Source: GCA-003244245 sp036378735 (GTDB lineage: Bacteria > Actinomycetota > Actinomycetes > Mycobacteriales > Pseudonocardiaceae). Taken from it: a stretch of DNA of 15,841 bases. Under the pieces are notes generated by a model. That model did not search any database, was not told the DNA's origin, and worked only from the letters and a program-made list of their open reading frames with translations. Positions 1 through 5,923 of the stretch are shown here, one piece after another. Location: the NCBI GenBank assembly GCA_036378735.1, contig DASUVX010000056.1, positions 1 to 15,841 on the forward strand, in the 5' to 3' direction. Every line of letters starts with the position of its first letter. Within the stretch, counting starts at the first letter, position 1. A program made the position numbers and the translations under genes.

Positions 1-126
1 CCGGCCTTCTCCGCAGCCGATCTTGGTCACGGGCGATCACCACCGGTCAAGGCCGCTGACGCGTCCCTTCGGGATCACGCTGCGCGTGAGCCTGGACCGG
101 TGGCGCTCGCCCGGAAGGATTGGCCA

Positions 127-405
127 CTACGAAGGCAGGCCCTCGGAATGATCCTCCGGGTTCTCCGATGGAGTGATCAGCGCCAGATACGCATGCTCGG
201 CAGTGACCTCGGTCAGGCAGGCCGCTGCCAGTAGCGCATGGGCCAGCTGGTCTCCGCCGTTGGGCTCGGACAGCCATGACGCCGCTGCGTCGACCAGTGC
301 CAGACGTTGCAGCGCAGACAGCCGAGTTTCGCGTTCGGCGAGCACTGCTACTGCATTGAGCCGCTGGCCACTTGGCACTGTCTGACCGCCTCGCTGCATC
401 GGCAT
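127..405 (-). CDS. Hypothetical small protein, possibly the 3' part of a frameshifted gene
   Basis: This 92-residue ORF is not recognised. Its composition is protein-like: Leu/Ala-rich helices (LSALQRLALVDAAASWL, HALLAAACLTEV) and mainly GC-ending codons. No clear ribosome site precedes the ATG at 405. The same frame stays open upstream to a TGA at 477-475, and those 23 codons also read as a helix (ELELSRVLDLAASVLGEPEP). A second start, ATG at 496, lies in another frame. Dropping one base near 475 would join it as MVPTPLLAGELELSRV and give about 123 residues. So it may be an intact 92-residue protein, a one-base frameshift mutant, or a remnant. It sits in a zone with a tRNA fragment and a truncated gene, which favours decay. 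No function is proposed. Confidence 0.4.
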   Translation of the reverse strand: MPMQRGGQTVPSGQRLNAVAVLAERETRLSALQRLALVDAAASWLSEPNGGDQLAHALLAAACLTEVTAEHAYLALITPSENPEDHSEGLPS

Positions 406-564
406 GATCGGCTCGGGCTCGCCTAGTACGGACGCGGCTAGGTCCAGGACGCGGGATAGTTCCAGCTCGCCTGCTCAGTAGTGGAGTCGGCACCATGGAT
501 CACACCGGCTCCGCCAGCACACCACCAGGTCCCGCCGCTAGTCAGTCTGGCCGCTCCCTAGCCG

Positions 565-584
565 GTCCCCGATAACTCGGGGAC
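565..584. repeat. Hairpin, 8-bp perfect stem with TAAC loop
   Basis: The arms GTCCCCGA and TCGGGGAC flank the 4-nt loop TAAC. No T-run follows on either strand, so this is terminator-like only in shape. It lies in the gene-poor stretch 497-881. Confidence 0.5.
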
Positions 585-675
585 GGTTGCTGCACAGCGG
601 CGACGCTGTAAGGGAAGGAGCAGAAAGGGAGCAAAACCGCTGGCACCCGTTGATGCCCAGCCTCATCAGATAGCG

Positions 676-705
676 GCTGTCCTGCGTAAACGCGCACAGG
701 ACAGC
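676..705. repeat. Hairpin, 9-bp perfect stem
   Basis: GCTGTCCTG and CAGGACAGC form 9 perfect pairs around a 12-nt loop that contains a further CG/CG pairing option. It is the second strong hairpin in the gene-free stretch 497-881, about 35 nt upstream of the tRNA-like fragment. Its role is unknown: a remnant RNA structure or a terminator without a U-tract. Confidence 0.5.
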
Positions 706-737
706 ACTGGGCGGCAAGGGTCAATAAGGCGGATCAC

Positions 738-781
738 GCTTTGCACGGCGGGGGTTGAGGGTTCGAGTCCCTTCGTCTCCA
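738..781 (+). other. tRNA 3'-half remnant, putative attachment site
   Basis: A T-arm is visible: the stem GAGGG (757-761), the loop TTCGAGT (762-768), and the stem CCCTT (769-773). It is followed by a 7-nt acceptor 3' strand, CGTCTCC (774-780), and the discriminator A781. Upstream, TTTGCAC resembles an anticodon loop with TGC, and the next bases look like the variable region of tRNA-Ala(TGC). The 5' half is absent: no GGAGACG acceptor strand lies in the preceding 150 nt, and the anticodon stem does not pair. A lone tRNA 3' end is the usual scar of tRNA-targeted integration. The Ala assignment is tentative. Confidence 0.5.
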
Positions 782-881
782 CGAAGTTGGCTACGTTCAT
801 ATATGCAGGTGGTAGCGGCCTGAGCGGGCGAGCTTGGCTACGGGAACTCGCATCGGATTGACCGCCGCGAGGAGGTACTCA

Positions 882-1160
882 TTGGCCGCTGAGTCACTCG
901 CGTCGTCTGTGTTGGCCGGCATAGGCGCGGTGCGCTCGTGGCAGGAGCATTTCTACCGTGACCTGCATCAGCATCCGGAGTTATCCCACCAGGAGCGGCG
1001 GACCGCCGCGAAGGTCAGCGAGCGCCTGAGCCAGGCCGGCTACCGGGTGCACCAGGGCGTCGGCGGTACAGGGGTAGTCGGTGTGCTGGGTAACGGGGAC
1101 GGCCGCCCGTGCGTCGCTGCGTTGGCGAAGCGAGTCAGGACAGGTCAGCCAGTGCGGTGA
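882..1160 (+). pseudogene. M20-family amidohydrolase/peptidase, N-terminal fragment only
   Basis: The start is TTG at 882, preceded by AGGAGG at 870-875 with 6-nt spacing. An in-frame TTG at 834 lacks such a site. The encoded 92 residues match the beginning of M20 amidohydrolases (hippurate hydrolase/IAA-amino-acid hydrolase type): RDLHQHPELSHQE, a helix, GYRVHQGVGGTGVVGVL, then GDGRPCVA. The family would continue with the metal-binding RADMDALP segment and about 300 more residues. Here the homology stops near 1115, and the frame ends within 26 bases past the stop of the converging SDR gene (1135-1137). The metal-binding and catalytic part is missing, so the product cannot be active. The junction marks a deletion or recombination point beside the tRNA remnant. 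Confidence 0.75.
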
Positions 1161-1986
1161 GGATGCCTTCGACGCGGCGGCGGGCGCCGTCGTTGATGTC
1201 GCCGTGGGTGAGCGCGTAGAACCGATCAGCTTGGACCGCGTCGAGGATGCGCTTGGCCGCAGCTTCGGGCTCCATAAGGGTGGCGGCAAGACCCTGCGCT
1301 GCTGCCCGCCGCTGTCGTGCCAGCTCCGGTGGCACGTCAGCCGGCAGGTATTCGGCCCACGCATCGTCGGACCGAGTCGACGTGATCACGTGCTCGGCCA
1401 GCGACGTGCGCACCAGGCCGGGACAGGCCACGGTCACGCCGATCGGCAGGCCCATCATCTCCAGCTCACGGCGCAACATCTCGGAGATGACGACCACGGC
1501 GTGCTTGCTCGCGCAGTAGGCCCCGGCGAACGGCATCGTCATCAGCCCGAACACCGAGGCGGTATTGAGCACGTGTCCGGCGCCGGCGCTCACCAGATGC
1601 GGTACGAAAGCCTGGATTCCGTGCACCACACCGAGCAGGTTCACCCCCAGGACGCGCTGCCAGTCCTGCGGCTCGGTTTGCCACAGCGGGTAGCTACTCT
1701 TGCTCGTGATACCGGCGTTGTTGACGACGATGTCGACCCGGCCGAAGTGGCCCAGCGTTCGGGAGGCCAGCGCGTTGACACTCGCCGGGTCGCTGACGTC
1801 GGTGATCACCGGCAGCACTCGTGAACCCTGGGCGGTGAATTCCTCGGCTGTGCTGTGTAGCTGATCCGCCGCGATATCCGCCAGGACGACGGATACGCCG
1901 CGGTCGATGAGCCCGGCCGTCAGGGCACGGCCCAGTCCCTGTGCCGCCCCGGTCACCACCGCAACCTGACCCGCTTCGATGATCAT
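1135..1986 (-). CDS. SDR-family NAD(P)-dependent oxidoreductase
   Basis: This is a classical short-chain dehydrogenase/reductase of 283 residues. The Rossmann motif TGAAQGLG is at residues 12-19, D37 ends strand 2, NNAG is at 89-92, and the catalytic residues are S144 with Y157 and K161 (YCASK). The conserved PG follows after the active-site helix. The start ATG at 1986 has AAGGAG nine bases upstream; the frame is open further upstream, but without a better site. The substrate is not predictable: SDRs reduce or oxidise many alcohols and ketones. The gene lies 90 nt downstream of the M14 carboxypeptidase on the same strand, so it may be the last gene of that operon. A small CCGCAG/CTGCGG hairpin sits between them. 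Its 3' end abuts the truncated M20 gene. Confidence 0.9.
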   Translation of the reverse strand: MIIEAGQVAVVTGAAQGLGRALTAGLIDRGVSVVLADIAADQLHSTAEEFTAQGSRVLPVITDVSDPASVNALASRTLGHFGRVDIVVNNAGITSKSSYPLWQTEPQDWQRVLGVNLLGVVHGIQAFVPHLVSAGAGHVLNTASVFGLMTMPFAGAYCASKHAVVVISEMLRRELEMMGLPIGVTVACPGLVRTSLAEHVITSTRSDDAWAEYLPADVPPELARQRRAAAQGLAATLMEPEAAAKRILDAVQADRFYALTHGDINDGARRRVEGILTALADLS

Positions 1987-2008
1987 TCGATTCGTCTCCT
2001 TCAAACCG

Positions 2009-2024
2009 CCGCAGATCGCTGCGG
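2009..2024. repeat. Short hairpin between the carboxypeptidase and SDR genes
   Basis: CCGCAG and CTGCGG form a 6-bp stem with a 4-nt loop in the 89-nt gap between the two reverse-strand genes. It could weaken read-through or stabilise the SDR mRNA end. There is no U-tract. Confidence 0.35.
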
Positions 2025-2075
2025 TACGGCCGAGCTTTGGGTGACGGCTGCGCGCGGCCCGGACCAGTCGGGCTC

Positions 2076-3215
2076 TCAATGTCCCGTGATAGCCGAGCAG
2101 GCGAGGCAGAACGCGAGCAGGCCGGCGGTAACTTCCTCGATGATCGGCACCATGTCGACATAATCGGGATGGAAGCTCTTAGGCAGCGTGGAACGCTTTC
2201 GACCCCACTCGATCGTGAAGCTGAGCACCTTGCCCTTCGTCGCATCAAGGAAATTCCGTGAGTACGCGTAGTCATCCGAGGTGCCGGAGGTCGGATAGAG
2301 GTTGGCCGACGACTTCACCGTATAGACCCGGCCGTGCGCTGCCCGGATCGCGTCACGCATGGTGTTACCCAGTGAGATCAGCGTGTTGAGATCGGCCGTC
2401 GGGACATACTCACGGTACTTCAGCGGATCACCACCAGGGTTGCTGTCGAGGATCCCGCGCTTGCCATCGAAGGCAGGGTTGTGAAAGTTCATCGTGGGAT
2501 CGTTGGTCTGGTCGTCGTCATCGCCCCAGTTGTAGAGGATGTCTTCACTGAACGAGTGGATGTCGATGAAATAGCGGACACGCGGAAAGTGGTTCAGCAG
2601 CCACCCGACATTGCGGGTTTCCGGCTCCGATTCCACATCCGGGCCGCGATAGGTTTCCTCGCATGGGTCGGTCGATGTCTGCACCGGAGCAGTCGGACTG
2701 AACTTCGCCGGGAAGTCCCACAAGAAGTCATAGTTGCGGTTGACGTCGACGCCAGGACCCTTACCCCCGCCGCTTGGGCATGCCGGATCGCCCGCCGCCA
2801 CCGGGCGGCGGTTCTTGCGCCACATCGGGTCCACCGTCATCGAGTAGTGCCGGCCGTCGGGGTTGGCCTGCGGGAACACGATGACATCGAGGGTCTCGAC
2901 GATGGTCCGGACCTGGGCAGCGCTGAACGACTTACCACCCTGGGTGATGCCCGTCCCGTTCCGGAAGGCGTCGGTGAGAAGCCGCACGAAGTTGACGCAG
3001 ATATCTGGGCTGCCCCACTCCCGGGCGTGGACGCCGCCAAGGAAATACACCCCACCACCACGGGATGCACCGCCATGGTGAATACGGATCGCCCGGCAGG
3101 TACGGCCCTCCCACGTCGGGTGCGGCAGCGTGACCAGTTCGGTGAAAGCGGCGTTGGCCGGGCCAGCGGCGATTGCGATCGCGGTTTCGACCTCGTCTAC
3201 GTTGAGGTAGGTCAT
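2076..3215 (-). CDS. M14-family zinc carboxypeptidase
   Basis: This 379-residue protein has the M14 (carboxypeptidase A/T-like) signature. The zinc ligands are H63 and E66 (GGVHAREW) and H220 (FIDIHS). The substrate-binding segment includes NPDG (118-121), the WRKNRR cluster (132-137) and VNRN (158-161). The catalytic Glu is E336 (FTIEWG). The family releases C-terminal residues from peptides. No N-terminal signal peptide is seen, and the catalytic domain starts almost at once, so the enzyme appears cytosolic or non-classically exported. The usual propeptide is missing from this ORF. A propeptide-like protein is encoded immediately upstream, and the ATG (3215-3213) overlaps its TGA stop (3214-3212), implying translational coupling. 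The C-terminal tail FCLACSAITGH is poorly typical. Confidence 0.92.
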   Translation of the reverse strand: MTYLNVDEVETAIAIAAGPANAAFTELVTLPHPTWEGRTCRAIRIHHGGASRGGGVYFLGGVHAREWGSPDICVNFVRLLTDAFRNGTGITQGGKSFSAAQVRTIVETLDVIVFPQANPDGRHYSMTVDPMWRKNRRPVAAGDPACPSGGGKGPGVDVNRNYDFLWDFPAKFSPTAPVQTSTDPCEETYRGPDVESEPETRNVGWLLNHFPRVRYFIDIHSFSEDILYNWGDDDDQTNDPTMNFHNPAFDGKRGILDSNPGGDPLKYREYVPTADLNTLISLGNTMRDAIRAAHGRVYTVKSSANLYPTSGTSDDYAYSRNFLDATKGKVLSFTIEWGRKRSTLPKSFHPDYVDMVPIIEEVTAGLLAFCLACSAITGH

Positions 3216-3487
3216 CGCCCACCGCCGGGCTGGTCGTAGAACCGGTTGCCCTGCCCGACCTCGCTCAAACTTTCCTTGGCCGCCTCATCGACGTCTTCAT
3301 GTCGCTCGACTCGGTATCCGGCGGTTTCCAACCGATTGATGGTGGCCTGGTCGGCGATCGCGGTGACGGTGTAGCCCTCGTCGTGCGCATCGAGTGTTTG
3401 CCGCACCACAGTGACCCGATGCTTGCGGACCAGGTCAGCCATCGCCTTCTCGTCTGGCCCGTAGATAGTGACGTGGTAGTTGGGCAT
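3212..3487 (-). CDS. Free-standing carboxypeptidase propeptide-like protein
   Basis: This protein has 91 residues with predicted order strand-helix-strand-strand-helix-strand: NYHVTIYG, PDEKAMADLVRKH, VTVVRQTL, GYTVTAIAD, QATINRLETAG, YRVERHEDV. That is the layout of the ferredoxin-like propeptide/inhibitor fold found at the N-terminus of secreted M14 carboxypeptidases and subtilisins. Actinobacterial M14 prodomains commonly carry a similar tail, in which a helix is followed by GYxV. The ATG at 3487 has AGGAG eight bases upstream. Its stop overlaps the start of the carboxypeptidase gene. The inferred role is folding helper or inhibitor acting in trans on that enzyme. This rests on predicted secondary structure and position, not on a close match. 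Upstream is a TGTCTAGACA palindrome. Confidence 0.8.
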   Translation of the reverse strand: MPNYHVTIYGPDEKAMADLVRKHRVTVVRQTLDAHDEGYTVTAIADQATINRLETAGYRVERHEDVDEAAKESLSEVGQGNRFYDQPGGGR

Positions 3488-3520
3488 TACGCATTCTCCT
3501 GACTGGGACCGGCGTCGCCG

Positions 3521-3530
3521 TGTCTAGACA
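3521..3530. promoter_or_regulatory. TGTCTAGACA palindrome, candidate operator of the carboxypeptidase operon
   Basis: A perfect 10-bp palindrome lies 34 nt upstream of the first gene of the operon (ATG at 3487). It is embedded in a looser repeat, GTGTCT-6 nt-AGACAC. The core GTCTAGAC fits the general GT-rich/AC-rich operator shape described for FadR-type GntR repressors. No regulator gene adjoins it, so the assignment is inference. Confidence 0.4.
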
Positions 3531-3607
3531 GAGACACCTATCGCCGCCACTGATACGTGCGCAGCACACGCCTGCGACCTGCCTGCCTAGCGGCTCACGT
3601 CAGGCCG

Positions 3608-4198
3608 TCAGGATAGGGCGGTGGGATCTGCTGGGACGCGCCCGTCGCTGCGCTGTTCGAGTGTCGCCCGTAGCCGGACCGTGGTGCCCTCAGCGGTGGG
3701 GTGCAGCTGGATGTCGGCCGTCAGCGCGCGCATCATTGCCAGTCCGCGGCCCCGGTAGCCCGGTTCGCCGGGGGGCGGGCGCCAGCGACCGTGGTCGGTG
3801 ATAGTGATCAGCAGTTGGTCCTGGTCGCGCCAGGCCTGTAGCCGCATCACCGGGTTGGGATGGTCGGCGTGGTAGGCATGCTCGACCACATTGGCCAGGG
3901 CTTCGTAGACCGCCATGGTGAGGTCGTCGATCAGGTCGGCAGGGGCACCGAGGCTCCGCAGCCATTGCCGCACCCGCACCCGTAGCTGGCGCGCGTTGTC
4001 AGCGTTGGCTTCGATGACCACCTCGAGCGGCTGACTGATCGCGATGGCGGTTCTCCCGACCTGTGCCGGGGGCAGGACCGAGCCAGCCCACGCGGAAAGC
4101 ATGACGGTCCGCCCTGTGGTCTGCCGTATGGCGGTGAGGAACACCCGTAACACATTGTGGGTACCCAGCCCGACCGCGTCGCACACCTGCCGCATCAC
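3608..4198 (-). CDS. RsbW-like ATP-binding protein (anti-sigma/serine kinase family)
   Basis: This 196-residue protein has a C-terminal HATPase_c domain of the GHKL family. The N-box is DDLTMAVYEALANVVEHAY (E99, N103, H107), the G1 box is TDHGRW (D135, G137), and the G2 box is GRGLAMM (from G150), followed by GTTVRLR. Such proteins bind an anti-sigma-factor antagonist and may phosphorylate it, or bind a sigma factor. About 55 residues precede the domain, more than in typical 130-150-residue relatives. The start is uncertain: GTG at 4198 and ATG at 4195 overlap a GAGGTGAT ribosome-site match, which would better serve GTG at 4189. The frame also stays open upstream to about 4300 without a start codon. 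It is divergent from the STAS gene, the classic partner. Confidence 0.88.
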   Translation of the reverse strand: MMRQVCDAVGLGTHNVLRVFLTAIRQTTGRTVMLSAWAGSVLPPAQVGRTAIAISQPLEVVIEANADNARQLRVRVRQWLRSLGAPADLIDDLTMAVYEALANVVEHAYHADHPNPVMRLQAWRDQDQLLITITDHGRWRPPPGEPGYRGRGLAMMRALTADIQLHPTAEGTTVRLRATLEQRSDGRVPADPTALS

Positions 4199-4392
4199 CT
4201 CATCGTCCCGATGACGGCTGAGCCGGTAAGCGATTACGCTGGCGGCCGCGGTTAAATAACCAGCCGCTTTCCACAGCCATGCTGTCCGTGGAGCGCGCTA
4301 TCGTTTGTGCCGGTGGTGTCCCGCCGCGTGGGTCGCGGCGCCGGGCGTATCGGCGACTCCTCGTGGCGGGACGTCTAGGAGGAGTGCATCGG

Positions 4393-4872
4393 GTGTGCGC
4401 GGAACAACAGCACCGTAACCCCCAACTGCCGGAGAGCCGCCCGGCAGCGCCCACCAGACCTGGGCCCACCGGACCTGGGCCCACCGGACCTGGATCGAAC
4501 GGGCACTGCCAAGGGGGGCAATCGTTGACGGTGACAGTCCTGCCCTGCTCTGCGGACAACGTGTTCGTGTTGCAGTTAGCTGGCGAGGTCGACCTGCGCA
4601 CTGTGGAGCGGCTGCGGGAGTGTTTGTATGCCCACCTGTCCGCCGGCGCCTACCGGGGGATAGTGCTGGACTGCACTGAGGTGACGTTTCTGGCCGCGTG
4701 TGGGATCGGTCTGCTGGTCGAAATCGTCGACCGGGCCCGCCGTGGAGGGGTCCAGATCCGGCTGGTTGCCCGGAGTCGAGCGGTGCTGCGCGCGCTGGAG
4801 GTGACCGGAACCAACGGGCTCGTGCCAAGGGCTGCGACGGTCGCCGACGCGGTGGCGCTGTGCACGCTCTGA
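4393..4872 (+). CDS. STAS-domain anti-sigma-factor antagonist-like protein with collagen-like N-terminus
   Basis: The STAS domain spans about residues 45-159: LTVTVLP, FVLQLAGEVDL, helix, GIVLDCTEVTFLAACGIGLL, helix, VQIRLV. In SpoIIAA/RsbV the DSSG or DSTG motif carries the phosphorylated Ser. Here residues 99-106 are FLAACGIG, with no Ser or Thr. GTG at 4393 has an ideal AGGAGGA site at 4377-4383 and yields 159 residues with the Pro/Gly-rich stretch RPGPTGPGPTGPGS. TTG at 4525 with AAGGGGGG would give a 115-residue bare STAS domain, and both starts may be used. The gene is divergent from the RsbW-like ATPase. The inferred role is a partner-switch antagonist that cannot be inactivated by the usual phosphorylation. 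Confidence 0.85.
   Translation: MCAEQQHRNPQLPESRPAAPTRPGPTGPGPTGPGSNGHCQGGQSLTVTVLPCSADNVFVLQLAGEVDLRTVERLRECLYAHLSAGAYRGIVLDCTEVTFLAACGIGLLVEIVDRARRGGVQIRLVARSRAVLRALEVTGTNGLVPRAATVADAVALCTL
4451..4495 (+). repeat. Three tandem 15-bp repeats in the STAS N-terminal coding region
   Basis: The unit CCACCRGACCTGGGC occurs at 4451-4465 and 4466-4480, and as a 3'-diverged copy at 4481-4495. It encodes three five-residue units rich in Pro, Gly and Thr. Because the unit is 15 bp, copy-number changes keep the frame. Confidence 0.8.
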
Positions 4873-5004
4873 GCGGCTTGCTGCCTTCGAAATCGGCGCG
4901 GGGCAGCCACCGCCGGTGACTGGCTCAGTTGCGCAGCGCGGCGAAGTCAGCGGGAGTAGCATGCCGGTCGGCGCATATGAGGCTGAGCTCGCAAGGAGGC
5001 TGGA

Positions 5005-5181
5005 GTGACGCAATACAGCAAAGGTACCGTGCTCACTTGCGCGCATGAGGGATGTGACTGCCGAGTTCGCATCGATGAGGAATGTCACTGCCCGGCGGCC
5101 GACCAGGGTTACATGTGTGCCTGCGGCGCACCCTTGGTCGAGGTCAATGGCACCAGCAGTACGCAAGCCAGCGCCGGATAA
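5005..5181 (+). CDS. Actinobacterial metallothionein
   Basis: This 58-residue Cys-rich protein starts at GTG 5005 with AAGGAGG five bases upstream (4993-4999). The order YSKGTVLTCAHEGCDCRVRI, then EECHCP, then YMCACGAPL matches small actinobacterial metallothioneins. Its seven Cys (12, 17, 19, 27, 29, 38, 40) form CxC pairs, and two His (14, 28) add possible ligands. It should bind soft metals such as Zn, Cd or Cu in the cytosol, for storage or detoxification. The last 15 residues are a Ser/Thr/Ala-rich tail without Cys. It stands alone, between the STAS gene and a large palindrome; no metal-responsive regulator or transporter gene adjoins it. The short length and excellent ribosome site support the call. 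Confidence 0.92.
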   Translation: MTQYSKGTVLTCAHEGCDCRVRIDEECHCPAADQGYMCACGAPLVEVNGTSSTQASAG

Positions 5182-5208
5182 CATCCTCGAGTTTGTCGGT
5201 TCGTGCAT

Positions 5209-5273
5209 AAGATCACGATTTGGGTGCGTTGAGCGACATAAATTGTCGTTGGACGCACCCAAACCGTGATCTT
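5209..5273. repeat. 65-nt near-perfect palindrome (REP/MITE-like)
   Basis: Two 30-nt arms (5209-5238 and 5244-5273) pair around the 5-nt centre TAAAT, with only two mismatches and two G-T wobbles. The arms start AAGATCACG and end CGTGATCTT. The element lies 27 nt past the metallothionein stop and 28 nt before the 3' end of the converging Pro-rich gene. It has no U-tract, so it may be a dispersed palindromic element that also terminates both transcripts. Confidence 0.85.
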
Positions 5274-5301
5274 GGGCCGCGACGTAGCCGGAGAACGTGG
5301 T

Positions 5302-5829
5302 TCAATTCTGGGGCGGGTCCCAATGGTTGGGGACCCTACGCATCGCCCCGTCGCAGGCACACGGCTCGGTATTCACCGTCCGGGATTTCTGATGCGGGGT
5401 GGCCGGTGCCGGTGGCGGCGGCGAGGAGGCCTGCTCGGGATCAGGCGCCGGTTCGGCGATGGGCGCAGGATCGGGGGCTGCCATGGGCGGCGGCACCGGA
5501 GCCCGAACCACCGCTGGCTGGGTCACCGGCTGCCGGCGTACCGGCGCTGCAGCGGACGTGATCGGCTGTTTCACCACGTCAGCCTGCCGAATCGCGACAG
5601 CTTGTGGCGCGGGGTCGGGTTGCTGGGCCGGGGCAGGCTGCGGGGCCGGGACCGGCTGGGGCACCAGGTTCGGCTGCTGCGTCAGGGCATGCTGATCGAC
5701 GGGATTAGCCTGCGGCACAAGTGGATCTGCTGGCGGCGTGGAGAACACCCCGGTGACGATCCCCGTCAACACCAGGACAGCCGCGCCACTCGCAGCCAGA
5801 GCCACCACAGTGCTACGAAGACTGAGCAT
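5302..5829 (-). CDS. Proline-rich exported or membrane-anchored protein
   Basis: Not recognised by family. The 175 residues start with a hydrophobic segment (residues about 7-29, VVALAASGAAVLVLTGIVTG) that could be an uncleaved signal anchor or signal peptide. A long low-complexity region follows, rich in Pro, Ala and Gln (repeats such as PAPQPAPAQQP and PDPAP), and a short C-terminal part contains a CACDG motif. The ATG at 5829 has GGGGGAA five bases upstream. Extended Pro/Ala regions of this type usually span the cell wall or link domains, but no globular domain is attached here. The forward-strand Gly/Ala-rich ORF over the same DNA is its mirror image. It lies on the same strand as, and 94 nt downstream of, the deacetylase, so the two may share a cell-envelope role. 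Confidence 0.75.
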   Translation of the reverse strand: MLSLRSTVVALAASGAAVLVLTGIVTGVFSTPPADPLVPQANPVDQHALTQQPNLVPQPVPAPQPAPAQQPDPAPQAVAIRQADVVKQPITSAAAPVRRQPVTQPAVVRAPVPPPMAAPDPAPIAEPAPDPEQASSPPPPAPATPHQKSRTVNTEPCACDGAMRRVPNHWDPPQN

Positions 5830-5923
5830 AATTCCCCCAAAGCCTTGCCAACCGGCGTACTTCTCCCATTAGCGACACCAGACCACATTCTGTTAGCACA
5901 CACGGTGAAATTTGCTGCGTGTC

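Noticed and set aside
40..103. 9-bp inverted repeat CCACCGGTC/GACCGGTGG with 46 nt between arms.
   Set aside because: The arms are far apart and short, ordinary for GC-rich DNA, with no flanking duplication or gene.
1081..1824. Long forward ORF (247 codons) opposite the first SDR gene.
   Set aside because: It is a shadow of the reverse-strand SDR with intact catalytic motifs; its His/Gln-rich translation is typical of antisense frames.
2481..3239. Long forward ORF (252 codons) opposite the carboxypeptidase.
   Set aside because: It shows no domain or ribosome site, and the reverse strand carries all M14 catalytic motifs; it is an antisense shadow.
5399..5695. Gly/Ala/Cys-rich forward ORF resembling a glycine-rich surface protein.
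   Set aside because: It is the complementary-strand reading of the Pro/Ala/Gln-rich gene, which has a hydrophobic N-terminus and ribosome site.
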